From an uncultured Lachnospiraceae bacterium (lineage in GTDB: Bacteria > Bacillota > Clostridia > Lachnospirales > Lachnospiraceae): a DNA stretch of 49,469 nucleotides. Below the pieces are notes generated by a model. The model saw only the letters and a program-made list of their open reading frames with translations, did no database searches and was not told the origin of the DNA. The stretch covers positions 1 to 49,469 of the forward strand of contig CALZOU010000005.1 of the NCBI GenBank assembly GCA_945827805.1, in the 5' to 3' direction. Positions 37,671 to 47,754 of this stretch are shown here, piece by piece; position 1 is the stretch's first letter; every line of letters begins with the position of its first letter. The position numbers and the translations under genes were made by a program.

Positions 37671-38555
37671 TTAATACTGACGTCTTTCCTGCTCTTTCAG
37701 TTCTTCGTAGATCTCGAGATATCCATGATACCTTGTTTCACCGATCTTACCCTCGGCAAATGCCTCTTTGACTGCACAGCCAGGCTCATGCGTATGACTG
37801 CAGCCCTGGTAACGGCACTTTCCCTCATAGGGAGCAAATTCCGGGAAGAACAAATGCAGTTCTTCTTTTTCCATCGGTTCTGTCATCAGAGAGGAGAAAC
37901 CTGGTGTATCCATAAACCAGCTGTCTTCCCACAATTCGATCAGCTGAGAATGGCGTGTCGTATGTTTTCCGCGGTTCAGTTTCTTACTGATCTCACCGGT
38001 TTCCATACGGATATCACTCTGGATCGTATTGGTCAATGATGATTTGCCCACACCGGATGGTCCGGCTACAACAGTGACTTTATGGTCAAGCAACTTTTTA
38101 ACCTCATCGATCCCCTGCTCTTCTTTTACACTGATCGTAAGCACAGTATATCCCGCAGGTTCATAAATATCATGAAGTTTCTGTATCTCTTCTGGTTTCA
38201 GCAGATCCATTTTATTAAAACAGATCACAACCGGCACAGACCTGCGTTCCATCATCAATAAGAAATGATTCAGCAGCGAAAAATTCGGTTTTGGGAAATC
38301 CGCCGCAAAAATGATCATAGCCTGATCCACATTGGCCACTGCGGGGCGAATCAGTTCATTTTTCCGGGGAAGGATTTCCACCAGACTGCCCTCTTTCTTT
38401 TCCTCGTCCAGTACCTCGATGCGGACCATATCTCCTACCAGAGGCTTTATTTTGTCTTTTCGGAATATACCGACAGCTTTACATTCATAAATACCGGATT
38501 CTACCACGTAAACGTAGTAGAATCCGGCAATACCTTTAATTATCTTTCCAGTCAT
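37671..38555 (-). CDS. rsgA: Ribosome small subunit-dependent GTPase A
   Basis: VTVVAGPSGVGKSSLTNTI...TTRHSQLIEL..FMDTPGFSSL; CRYQGCSHTHEPGCAVK. Confidence 0.95.
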   Translation of the reverse strand: MTGKIIKGIAGFYYVYVVESGIYECKAVGIFRKDKIKPLVGDMVRIEVLDEEKKEGSLVEILPRKNELIRPAVANVDQAMIIFAADFPKPNFSLLNHFLLMMERRSVPVVICFNKMDLLKPEEIQKLHDIYEPAGYTVLTISVKEEQGIDEVKKLLDHKVTVVAGPSGVGKSSLTNTIQSDIRMETGEISKKLNRGKHTTRHSQLIELWEDSWFMDTPGFSSLMTEPMEKEELHLFFPEFAPYEGKCRYQGCSHTHEPGCAVKEAFAEGKIGETRYHGYLEIYEELKEQERRQY

Positions 38556-38558
38556 ATA

Positions 38559-40832
38559 TTAATATTCTTCAAAGGGAACCGTGTATTTGGCGATCTTTTT
38601 GTACTCACCATCGATCTTCTCGTACACATATACAGTACCAACACTCACACCCTCTGCTCCCTCTGTGCTGAAGGTCAGCGGGAATTCCGGAGTTTCATTT
38701 TCCACAACAGTTTTTTCTACAGTCTGGCCGTCAACCACCTGGGACAGCGTCAGCCTGATGGCACCACCGCTGTAGTTCGGCGGTGTGTCCAGACGCTGGT
38801 TGCAGGCCCATACTTTATTCTCTGTCTGCTCCTCGTCTCCGTCTGCTTCACCCGCTGTCGTATCTGTATTACCATTCGCATTACCATCCGTATTGCCGCC
38901 CGCTTCACCCGGCGCCACATCCGGATCATCCACAGGATCCGGATCCTCCGGAGTCTCTGTTCCGCTGTTTACGGTAATGGTGATCTCCGTCTTCTGATCC
39001 ACCTTGGTACCGGCCTTTATACTCTGAGCCATTACCTCACCGGCTTTTACGTTTGTACTGGTACCGGTATCCACAACAACTGTCAGGTTCAGATTGCTCA
39101 GGGTCTTCTTAGCTGTATTTTCAGAAACACCAATAACATTAGGAACCTCTACCTGTGTATCCTCTTTTCCAAGGCTTACAACGACCTCCACAGTACTCCC
39201 GGTAGAAACCTCTGTACCGGCTGTGGGATTCGTACGGATAACATCTCCAATGGGCACTGTGTCACTGTTTTCCTGTGTAACCTTTGTTTCCAGTCCACTG
39301 GACTTCAGTGTGGTCTCCGCAACGGTCTGGCTTTTTCCCGTAACGTCCGGAACCGTAATATCAGCCACACCGGTGCTGATCACATAATACACTGTAGAAT
39401 GCGCAGCCACAGTGGTCCCTTCCTTCAGATCCTGCGAAATGATATGACCTGCTTCCACTGTATCTGAAGCGGCCTCACCTCCCTTGGCAATACCCAGCTG
39501 CAGTTTATTCAATATTTCCTGTGCCTCGCTGACGGTTTTTCCTGTGATATCCGGCACAGTAACCTTTTCATTATCTTCGTCCTGGTGACTTTGTTCAGCC
39601 ACACTGAAAGAAGAAACTACAGAGGAAGAGTTTTCTTTAGTGTCACCCATGCCAAACAGCCCCGCTGCACGACAGATAAATATAACCAGAAGTATGATGA
39701 TGATCGCGCCGATAACGAATCCTCCAATGGTCATGGCTTTTTCCAATGCACCGCTGATTCCGCCCTCATCTTCCTCCTCATCGTCTTCATCATCATAACG
39801 ATTAGAACGACGACGTCTCGGTCTTTCGTCCTCTTCCTCATAACGGCTGGCACGACGTCGTCTCGGTCTTTCATCCTCGTCTTCTTCGTCGTCATCATCG
39901 TCTTCATCATAACGTGATCCGGAAGCTGCCTGAATAGCCTCCATCTCTGCCTTTGACAGCATAATGGTCTGGGCATGACTGGACAGCGGAGCAAGCTCCA
40001 CAAAATTTCCATTCGGATCCACCAGAGATCGTTTCAGATCCATGATCAGATCAGCCATGCTGGCATAACGTCTGTCAACGCTCTTCTGTGTACATTTCAG
40101 TATGATCTGATTCAAGCTGTAGGGAAGATCCGGAACATATTTGTTCGGTGGTACGATCTCCTCCTGCAGATGCTTGATGGCGATAGAAACACTGGTATCT
40201 CCGTCAAACGGTACTCGCCCGGTTACCATCTCATATAAGGTAATACCCAGCGAATAAATATCACTCTGCGCATTGGCAAATCCGCCGCGTACCTGCTCCG
40301 GTGAACTGTAATGTACAGATCCCATAACATTTGAACTGATCGTATTGGAAGATGCCGCTCTGGCAATACCAAAATCAGACAGCTTTACTTTACCATCTGT
40401 GGAGATCATGATATTCTGCGGTTTGACATCACGATGCACCAGACCGCATTTATGTGCGGCTTCCAGTCCGAGAGATACCTGTATAGCAATACTGGTAGCC
40501 TCTCTGACACTTAATTTTTTCTTTCTCTTAATATAGTCTTTCAGCGTGATGCCTTCCACGAGCTCCATAACAATGAAGTTCGCATTCTCATCTTCACCTA
40601 CATCGTATACACTGACAATGTTCGGATGGGACAATCCTGCTGCCGCCTGTGCTTCTTTCTGGAATTTGCCCACAAATGTCTTGTCCATCCTGAATTCCTG
40701 GCGCAGAACCTTTACCGCCACCAGACGGTTTAATTTGGAATCTCTGGCTTTATATACATCAGCCATGCCTCCGGAACCGATCAGGCCCAGTATTTCATAA
40801 CGCTCCCCTATCAACATACCCTCATTTATCAT
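38559..40832 (-). CDS. PASTA-domain Ser/Thr protein kinase (PrkC/Stk type)
   Basis: LIGSGGMADVYKARD...HRDVKPQNIM..DFGIARA; three PASTA repeats; extra C-terminal domain. Confidence 0.96.
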   Translation of the reverse strand: MINEGMLIGERYEILGLIGSGGMADVYKARDSKLNRLVAVKVLRQEFRMDKTFVGKFQKEAQAAAGLSHPNIVSVYDVGEDENANFIVMELVEGITLKDYIKRKKKLSVREATSIAIQVSLGLEAAHKCGLVHRDVKPQNIMISTDGKVKLSDFGIARAASSNTISSNVMGSVHYSSPEQVRGGFANAQSDIYSLGITLYEMVTGRVPFDGDTSVSIAIKHLQEEIVPPNKYVPDLPYSLNQIILKCTQKSVDRRYASMADLIMDLKRSLVDPNGNFVELAPLSSHAQTIMLSKAEMEAIQAASGSRYDEDDDDDEEDEDERPRRRRASRYEEEDERPRRRRSNRYDDEDDEEEDEGGISGALEKAMTIGGFVIGAIIIILLVIFICRAAGLFGMGDTKENSSSVVSSFSVAEQSHQDEDNEKVTVPDITGKTVSEAQEILNKLQLGIAKGGEAASDTVEAGHIISQDLKEGTTVAAHSTVYYVISTGVADITVPDVTGKSQTVAETTLKSSGLETKVTQENSDTVPIGDVIRTNPTAGTEVSTGSTVEVVVSLGKEDTQVEVPNVIGVSENTAKKTLSNLNLTVVVDTGTSTNVKAGEVMAQSIKAGTKVDQKTEITITVNSGTETPEDPDPVDDPDVAPGEAGGNTDGNANGNTDTTAGEADGDEEQTENKVWACNQRLDTPPNYSGGAIRLTLSQVVDGQTVEKTVVENETPEFPLTFSTEGAEGVSVGTVYVYEKIDGEYKKIAKYTVPFEEY

Positions 40833-41569
40833 ATATTCACCTCATCTGTAAACGGTTCGATCACGATCACGGCAATATTATCCTTACCGCCGTTTTCATT
40901 TGCTTTATCTATTAGACACTGTGCTTTGTTCTGCGCTCCCTCGCAGGACTGCACTGTTTTCAGTATTTCTTCCGCTGACACCATATTGCTGAGTCCGTCG
41001 GAACACATCATTATACTATTGTTATCTTCCAGCTTTACATCAAAAAAATCAACTTTTACTGTGGGATTGATGCCCAATGCCCGAGTAATGATATTCTTGT
41101 CCGGATGCATTCGCCCTTCTTCTTCTGTGAGTTCTCCCATTCGCACCATCTCACCTACCAGAGAATGATCACGGGTGATCTGCAACAGCTGACTGCCGAT
41201 CACATACAAGCGGCTGTCTCCCACATTGGCCACATAAGCGTACTTTCCGACAATAGTCACTGCCACCAGGGTAGTTCCCATGCCTTCGAGTCTCTTATCT
41301 TCCCGGGCCTTTGTATATACTTCCAGATTTGCTTTTTCAATAGCAGAATTCAGGATACGTATCGGATTGAATTCTCTTTCACCACGCACGGTATCGATTA
41401 CCGCGCCGACAGCACAGCGGGATGCGTAATCCCCTGCATTATGTCCTCCCATTCCATCGGCGACGATATACAGGTTCGGCAGATTGCCGATCGGTTCATC
41501 GGATGCGAAGAGATAATCCTGATTTGTATGTCTGACTCTGCCTACGTCTGTCAATGCGTATGACTTCAT
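40829..41569 (-). CDS. PP2C-family Ser/Thr phosphatase (Stp/PrpC)
   Basis: TDVGRVRHTNQDYLF...VADGMGGHNAGDYAS...GGKDNIAVIVIEP. Confidence 0.95.
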   Translation of the reverse strand: MKSYALTDVGRVRHTNQDYLFASDEPIGNLPNLYIVADGMGGHNAGDYASRCAVGAVIDTVRGEREFNPIRILNSAIEKANLEVYTKAREDKRLEGMGTTLVAVTIVGKYAYVANVGDSRLYVIGSQLLQITRDHSLVGEMVRMGELTEEEGRMHPDKNIITRALGINPTVKVDFFDVKLEDNNSIMMCSDGLSNMVSAEEILKTVQSCEGAQNKAQCLIDKANENGGKDNIAVIVIEPFTDEVNI

Positions 41570-41580
41570 CTTATTGTCAG

Positions 41581-42618
41581 TTACTCCTTCTTGTCCATAT
41601 AACTTTTTCTAAGCTGACCACATGCGCCGTCAATATCCCGGCCCATTTCCCTTCTAATAGTAACATTAATTTTGTATTTTTCAAGTTTATTTTTAAATGC
41701 CTCGATAACTTTTTGGCCGGATTGAACGTAATTACGCTCTTTTATGGGGTTGACCGGGATCAGATTCACATGACAGTTCAGCCCTTTCAAAAGGCCTGCC
41801 AGCTGTCTGGCATCTTCTTCGGAATCATTTTTTCCGCCCACAAGACTGTATTCAAAGGTGAGCCTGCGTCCGGTACGGTCAAAATAATACCGGCATGCCG
41901 CCAGCACTTCTTCCAGGCTGTAGCGATTGGCTATCGGCATCAGTTCTCTTCTTTTTTCATCGTTTGGCGCATGCAGAGACAGTGCCAGTGTCACATTCAG
42001 ACCCTCATCGGCAAACTGGCGGATCCTTGGCACAATGCCGCAGGTGGAGACTGTAATGTTTCTCTGGCTGATATTCAGTCCTTTTTCATGGCTCACCAGA
42101 CGGATAAAACGAACCACAGCGTCATAGTTATCCATGGGCTCTCCTGTTCCCATCAGCACGATATTGGAAACTCTGTCATTCATGATTCTCTGGATCTGAT
42201 AGATCTGTTCCAGCATTTCTGAAGGTTTCAGATCACGGACCCAGCCGCCCAGAGTAGAGGCACAAAAGCGGCATCCCATCTTACAGCCCACCTGCGTGGA
42301 AATACAGACACTGTTTCCATGATGGTATTCCATCCAGACACTCTCCACCACATTGCCATCCTCCAGACGAAAGAGAAATTTTCGTGTACCATCCAGCTTT
42401 GATACCTGCATTTCCACACAATCCAAAACGGTCAGCGGATATTTTGTTTCCAGCTTCTTTCTGAAAGACGCCGGGAGGTTTGTCATTTCATCATAAGAAC
42501 GGACATTTTTTTCGTGCATCCATCCAAAAAGCTGTGCCGCCCGAAAAGGTTTTTCTCCCAACTGCTCTGCCAGGACTTTCAGTTCCTCCGGCAGCATGGA
42601 TTTACAATCCCAGACCAT
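41581..42618 (-). CDS. rlmN: 23S rRNA (adenine(2503)-C(2))-methyltransferase
   Basis: CISTQVGCKMGCRFCASTLGGWVRDL; GTGEPMDNYDAV. Confidence 0.97.
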   Translation of the reverse strand: MVWDCKSMLPEELKVLAEQLGEKPFRAAQLFGWMHEKNVRSYDEMTNLPASFRKKLETKYPLTVLDCVEMQVSKLDGTRKFLFRLEDGNVVESVWMEYHHGNSVCISTQVGCKMGCRFCASTLGGWVRDLKPSEMLEQIYQIQRIMNDRVSNIVLMGTGEPMDNYDAVVRFIRLVSHEKGLNISQRNITVSTCGIVPRIRQFADEGLNVTLALSLHAPNDEKRRELMPIANRYSLEEVLAACRYYFDRTGRRLTFEYSLVGGKNDSEEDARQLAGLLKGLNCHVNLIPVNPIKERNYVQSGQKVIEAFKNKLEKYKINVTIRREMGRDIDGACGQLRKSYMDKKE

Positions 42619-43972
42619 CTTCTTCCTCCTTTTTCAGCCTTGCCAGGAAAAAGCCATCCGTCTTATGGATCCCCGGCAATAACTGCAGCATGCCCCACTG
42701 TGTCTGATCACTGCGAAGCTGCGGCGGAAGATAAGGATCCAGACTTTCCGCATGGAACGGATAGTGACGGGTCAGCCACTTGACATTCTGCTGGTTCTCC
42801 TCATCGCACACAGTACAGGTACTGTAGATCAGTATACCGCCGGGTTTTACGTAAGATGCGGCATTATGCAGAATCTGTCTCTGTAGCTGCACCAGATCCC
42901 GGATCTTGTCCGGATCCATCCTGTATTTAATATCCGTCTTTTTCCCGATCACACCGAGACCGGAGCAGGGCACATCTGCCAGCACAATATCATATTTTTC
43001 CACACTTTTTCGGTCAAATACTGTAGCGTCCTGCCGGACAGCTTCTGCATTGATCACGCCGCAGCGCTCTATATTCTGCTGGATAAGCCCCACTTTGTAT
43101 TCTGTCAGATCTCTTGCCTGCACATTACCTGTTCCCTGCAAAAGATCGGCCATATGCAGACTTTTTCCGCCGGGCGCGGCACATATGTCAAGTACAGTAT
43201 CCCCCAATTGAGGGTTCGCGCATACGGATACCAGCATGGAGCTCACATCCTGCACCTGGATTCTTCCCTCCCGGAACGCTCTCAGTCCCGGAATATGGTC
43301 GTATCCCGAAATCGCGTACGCAGTATCCACATAAGGCGCTTTTTCGACACTGACACCCTCTTCCTTAAGCATGTTTAGTGTCATGTCTATATCCGAACAA
43401 AAAGTTCTGACCCGGACGGTGGTAGCATGTTCCTCAAGAAAATCTTTCAATATCTTTTCGGTAATTTCTTCTCCATAAGCATTAATCCACTTTTCCACCA
43501 GCCATTCGGGCATGGAATACTTTACGGAAAGAAATGCCTTCGGATGATCCTTCGCAGGCAGCGGCAGATCGTTCTTCATTCTGCTGATACTGCGAAGCAC
43601 ACCGTTCACAAAGCCTTTCAGGCTGTAAAATCCTTTTTTCTGCGCCAGTTTCACTGCCTCATTGCAGGCCGCCGAATCCGGCACACTATCCATATATACG
43701 ATCTGATAAACCGCGCTTCTGATAATCTCACGGATCACCGGTTTCATCTTGTTTACTTTCACACTGGATACCTGATCGATCCAGTAATCGATCTTGATCC
43801 TGTTTTCGATCGTCCCCTCAAAAGTCCTGGTGATAAACGCTCTGTCCTGCTTTGGCAGGAACTGATATTTATCCAGTGTTTCACGCAGTACCAGATGGCT
43901 GTAATGCTCTTCCTGACTTACCGAAAGCAGCATCTGCATGACCAGTTCTCTGGTCAGACTCACCTGTGCCAT
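42602..43972 (-). CDS. rsmB: 16S rRNA (cytosine(967)-C(5))-methyltransferase
   Basis: VLDICAAPGGKSLHMADLLQ..DVPCSGLGVIGKKTDIKY..YSTCTV. Confidence 0.95.
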   Translation of the reverse strand: MAQVSLTRELVMQMLLSVSQEEHYSHLVLRETLDKYQFLPKQDRAFITRTFEGTIENRIKIDYWIDQVSSVKVNKMKPVIREIIRSAVYQIVYMDSVPDSAACNEAVKLAQKKGFYSLKGFVNGVLRSISRMKNDLPLPAKDHPKAFLSVKYSMPEWLVEKWINAYGEEITEKILKDFLEEHATTVRVRTFCSDIDMTLNMLKEEGVSVEKAPYVDTAYAISGYDHIPGLRAFREGRIQVQDVSSMLVSVCANPQLGDTVLDICAAPGGKSLHMADLLQGTGNVQARDLTEYKVGLIQQNIERCGVINAEAVRQDATVFDRKSVEKYDIVLADVPCSGLGVIGKKTDIKYRMDPDKIRDLVQLQRQILHNAASYVKPGGILIYSTCTVCDEENQQNVKWLTRHYPFHAESLDPYLPPQLRSDQTQWGMLQLLPGIHKTDGFFLARLKKEEEDGLGL

Positions 43973-44009
43973 CTATACTCCCCCTCTCTGTAGCTAAAAA
44001 ATTGGTATA

Positions 44010-44951
44010 TCATCCAAGGATCGTACCTTTTTCTATTTTATAACCTCTTAAAAATGTTGCTGCATCCATTCGTTTTTTACCCTCCAGCTGCAGCTCCAAT
44101 ATCTCCAGAATACCTTCCCCGGTCTGTACACACAGTGCGTCTGACTTTATACCGCATACACTGCCGGCACATGAGCCGGACTGTTCATCCTGCGCTCTGG
44201 TTTTCCATATCTTGAGCTGTTTTCCATTCAGTCGGGTGGTGCAGCCGGGCCACGGAGAAAGGCCGCGGACCAGTCTTTCCAGACGCACAGCCGAATCCTT
44301 CCAGTCAATTTTTCCATCCTCACGGCTTATCATGGCTGCGTAGGGTGTGGGACTCTCCGCAGGCTGTTTTTCTCCGGGAATCTCCTCCACAGCAAGTCTT
44401 TCGAGAGTTTCACTCATTAGCTGTGCTCCTGCCTCGCTGAGCTTGTCAAAGAGGCTGCCACCGGTATCCTCCGCATCAATAGGCACAACAACTTTCGTCA
44501 GCATATCCCCGGTATCCAGCCCTTCATCCATGCGCATCATCGTTACACCGGTCTCTTTTTCACCGTCAATGATGGCACGCTGGATCGGTGCCGCTCCCCG
44601 ATATTTTGGCAGCAGGGACGCATGTATATTCAGACAGCCATATTTTGGCAGATCCAGAATAGCCTTCGGAATGATCTGTCCGAAGGCGGCCACAATGATC
44701 ACCTCAGGCTGCAAATCTTTAAGATATTCCACACACTCCTGTTCGCGTATCCGCCTGGGCTGATAGACCTCCAGTCCAAGGCGCAGAGCTTCCTCTTTAA
44801 CCGGCGGCGGAGTCAGTACCATTTTACGGCCCTGGGGCTTATCCGGCTGTGTCACAACCGCCAGAATTTCGTGTCCGTCCTCTGCCAGTCTCCTTAAGGC
44901 TCCCACCGCAAAATCCGGTGTACCCATAAATACTGCTTTCATCGGTTTCAC
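44010..44951 (-). CDS. fmt: Methionyl-tRNA formyltransferase
   Basis: VFMGTPDFAVGALRRL..VTQPDKPQGRKMVLTPPPVKEEA..NIHASLLPKYRGAAPI. Confidence 0.97.
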   Translation of the reverse strand: MKPMKAVFMGTPDFAVGALRRLAEDGHEILAVVTQPDKPQGRKMVLTPPPVKEEALRLGLEVYQPRRIREQECVEYLKDLQPEVIIVAAFGQIIPKAILDLPKYGCLNIHASLLPKYRGAAPIQRAIIDGEKETGVTMMRMDEGLDTGDMLTKVVVPIDAEDTGGSLFDKLSEAGAQLMSETLERLAVEEIPGEKQPAESPTPYAAMISREDGKIDWKDSAVRLERLVRGLSPWPGCTTRLNGKQLKIWKTRAQDEQSGSCAGSVCGIKSDALCVQTGEGILEILELQLEGKKRMDAATFLRGYKIEKGTILG

Positions 44952-44963
44952 CTGCTTCCTGTA

Positions 44964-45473
44964 TTACTGTTCGATCAATTCATCGATCTCGTCAAAGGCC
45001 TCTTCTTCATCATAGGAAACATCATGGAGTTCTCCTTCCACGTGTTCCACATACAGAATACCGTCAAGATGCTCACACTCATGACAGATCGCTCTGGCCA
45101 AAAGTCCTTCCCCGGTCACTTCAATGGGCTCCATATGCTCATTCAGGGCACGGACCACCACATGATCCGGTCTTGTCACTTTACCGGCTTTGCCCGGCAC
45201 ACTTAAACATCCTTCATCACCCGTCTGACTTCCCGATGTCTCCACGATCTCAGGATTGATCAGGCAATATGCCTCTCCATCACCCACATCAATCACCACG
45301 ATCCGTTTCAGGATGCCAACCTGGGGAGCTGCCAGTCCGACGCCGCAGGCATCATACATGGTATCAAACATATCCCCGATCAATGTGCTGATCTTATCTG
45401 TCATCTGGTCCACAGGGCGGCAGACCTTTGTCAGTACTCTGTCCCCCATGACTCTTATATTTCTGATTGCCAT
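44964..45473 (-). CDS. def: Peptide deformylase
   Basis: GVGLAAPQVG..EGCLSVPG..RAICHECEHLDGILY. Confidence 0.97.
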   Translation of the reverse strand: MAIRNIRVMGDRVLTKVCRPVDQMTDKISTLIGDMFDTMYDACGVGLAAPQVGILKRIVVIDVGDGEAYCLINPEIVETSGSQTGDEGCLSVPGKAGKVTRPDHVVVRALNEHMEPIEVTGEGLLARAICHECEHLDGILYVEHVEGELHDVSYDEEEAFDEIDELIEQ

Positions 45474-45484
45474 ATTGTTCTCCT

Positions 45485-47701
45485 TTATGCATTAAAATCA
45501 TATTGTATATACATGGCCGCAAAGCCTTTATTTATCTCTATATACTGTTCTGTCTGTTCCCGCAAAGACTTGAGCATCTGCTCATTCTCACCCTTAACAT
45601 AGATCACTCTGCGGTACATATCATTGATCCTAGCCACCGCCTCGTCCGCAGGGCCGATGATCTGTGCGTTCGCCTTACGGGCGATCCGTTCGAGAAAACG
45701 TCTCAGATACTCCATAGCCATGTCCAGTCTTTCGGCATCACCAAAGCTTACATGGATCGCCAGCATGGACTGGGCCGGCGGATATCCCATCAGTTCCCGG
45801 TATCCGATCTCCTGCTGGTAAAAGGCATCATAATCCTGAGCCGCCGCAGCTTCTATGGCATAGTGTTCCGGATGATACGTCTGGATCACCGCACATCCGA
45901 TCTTTTCCGCCCGGCCTGCCCGACCCACCGCCTGCGTCAACAGCTGGAACGTTCTCTCCGCCGATCTGTAATCTGCGGAAAACAGCGACATATCCGCTGC
46001 CAGGGCTCCTACCAGTGTGACCTCAGGGAAATCGTGTCCCTTGACGATCATCTGTGTACCGATCAGAATATCCGCCTGATGCTCACTAAAGGTTCTGATG
46101 ATCTGCTCATGGTCATTCTTGTGGCGGGTAGTATCCATATCCATGCGAAGAATTCTCGCATCCGGAAATTCTTTGTGAAGGAGCTCTTCGATCTGCTGTG
46201 TCCCGGCACGGAACGCGCTGATATACGGCGACCCGCAGGAAGGGCAGATATTGACAGGACTTTTGCTTCGTCCGCAGTAATGGCAGACGAGACGGCCATC
46301 CCTGTGCATGGTCATAGATACATCACAGTGCGGACATTTGACCACATAACCACACATACGGCAGGAAATAAAACCGGCATAACCTCTTCTGTTCAGAAAC
46401 AGAAGTGCCTGTTCCTTTCTGTCCAGACATTCTCCCAATAAAGTCAGAAGCTGCCTGCCAAACACAGAGCGATTGCCTGCCTTTAATTCTTCCCTCATGT
46501 CTGTGATGTATACGGCGGGCAGACCGTGGCGCCCATACCGGCAGTTTAATTCTACCTTACGGTAAATGCCCTTCTCACACCGCCAGGAAGCTTCCAGAGA
46601 AGGTGTAGCTGAACCAAGCACTACCCGGGCATTCTCAAGCTGGCCACGCTTTACAGCGGTCTCCCTTGCATGATATCTGGGTGTCATCTCACTGTGATAA
46701 GAGCTTTCCTGTTCTTCATCCACAATGATCAGACCAAGATCGGGAAACGGAGCAAACAGTGCGGAACGGGGGCCGATCATGATAGAAGCACTGCCATTTC
46801 TTGCCCGTTCAAACTGCTGCGCCTTTTCTCCCGCAGAAAGCCGGGAATGCAGAATGGCAACTTTATCCTGAAAACATTCGCAGAATCTCTGCACATTCTG
46901 ATATGTCAGCGCTATCTCCGGCACCAGAAGGATAGCCTGCTTTCCGGCCCGCAGCATTTCTTCGATCAGATGCATATAGATCATCGTCTTGCCGCTGCCG
47001 GTGATCCCGTGCAGCAGTATGGGACGCGGCTCATCCTCTTCCCACTCTCTGTGTATTTCATCCATCACACGGGCCTGCTCGCCGGTGAGAATGGGCAGGT
47101 TTCTGCGTTCTCCCAAAATCTGCATGGACACAGAAGCTGTCTTGTCCTGTATCCGGATCAGACCTTCTTTTTCGAAGTTTTTTATTACAGCTGCGTTCAG
47201 TTTAAGTTCTTTTACGCAGGAAGAGTACTCCGCCTGTTCATGTTCTGAAAGATAACGCAGAAAGCGCTCTCTTGCCTTATGGTTTTTTCTCTTTTCTTCG
47301 TCCGCATGAGATAAAATCTCCCCTGTTTCTGCGGTGCGAACGATGATTTTCGCCACATGACGTTCCGTTTTCTGCCGTATGGGAAGTACGGTACGCAGAG
47401 CCTGGATCATGGTACATCCATAGGTCTTTCTGATCCACACAGCCAGCTCTATCATACGGTTTTCTACGTTTTCTCCCTGTTCACAGAGAGAAAATATCTC
47501 TTTGATTTTTTTCGGATCATAATCCGGCTTATCTGTGACCCGGACTACATATCCGCGGATCTTTTTATTTCCGGCGCCAAAGGGTATCTCCACAGGAACT
47601 CCCGGACATACTTCCTTTTCCAGGGTCTTTGGAATCCTGTACTGGAAATGTCTGTCCAGCTGCTCGGCGGAAATATCCACGATCACATCCGCATATTTCA
47701 T
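45485..47701 (-). CDS. priA: Primosomal protein N' (replication restart helicase)
   Basis: LLHGITGSGKTMIYM..VDEEQESSYHSEMTPRYHARETA..C4 zinc motifs CRMCGYVVKCPHCD / CHYCGRSKSPVNICPSCGS. Confidence 0.97.
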   Translation of the reverse strand: MKYADVIVDISAEQLDRHFQYRIPKTLEKEVCPGVPVEIPFGAGNKKIRGYVVRVTDKPDYDPKKIKEIFSLCEQGENVENRMIELAVWIRKTYGCTMIQALRTVLPIRQKTERHVAKIIVRTAETGEILSHADEEKRKNHKARERFLRYLSEHEQAEYSSCVKELKLNAAVIKNFEKEGLIRIQDKTASVSMQILGERRNLPILTGEQARVMDEIHREWEEDEPRPILLHGITGSGKTMIYMHLIEEMLRAGKQAILLVPEIALTYQNVQRFCECFQDKVAILHSRLSAGEKAQQFERARNGSASIMIGPRSALFAPFPDLGLIIVDEEQESSYHSEMTPRYHARETAVKRGQLENARVVLGSATPSLEASWRCEKGIYRKVELNCRYGRHGLPAVYITDMREELKAGNRSVFGRQLLTLLGECLDRKEQALLFLNRRGYAGFISCRMCGYVVKCPHCDVSMTMHRDGRLVCHYCGRSKSPVNICPSCGSPYISAFRAGTQQIEELLHKEFPDARILRMDMDTTRHKNDHEQIIRTFSEHQADILIGTQMIVKGHDFPEVTLVGALAADMSLFSADYRSAERTFQLLTQAVGRAGRAEKIGCAVIQTYHPEHYAIEAAAAQDYDAFYQQEIGYRELMGYPPAQSMLAIHVSFGDAERLDMAMEYLRRFLERIARKANAQIIGPADEAVARINDMYRRVIYVKGENEQMLKSLREQTEQYIEINKGFAAMYIQYDFNA

Positions 47702-47754
47702 TCTTCTCCCCCGTATCTGCACTTGTGTGGGCACAGCCGAGGGCTGTGACCCTG

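Noticed and set aside
38265-39467. 400-aa plus-strand ORF
   Set aside because: Antisense shadow of rsgA and the PASTA kinase; compositionally biased and without recognisable motifs.
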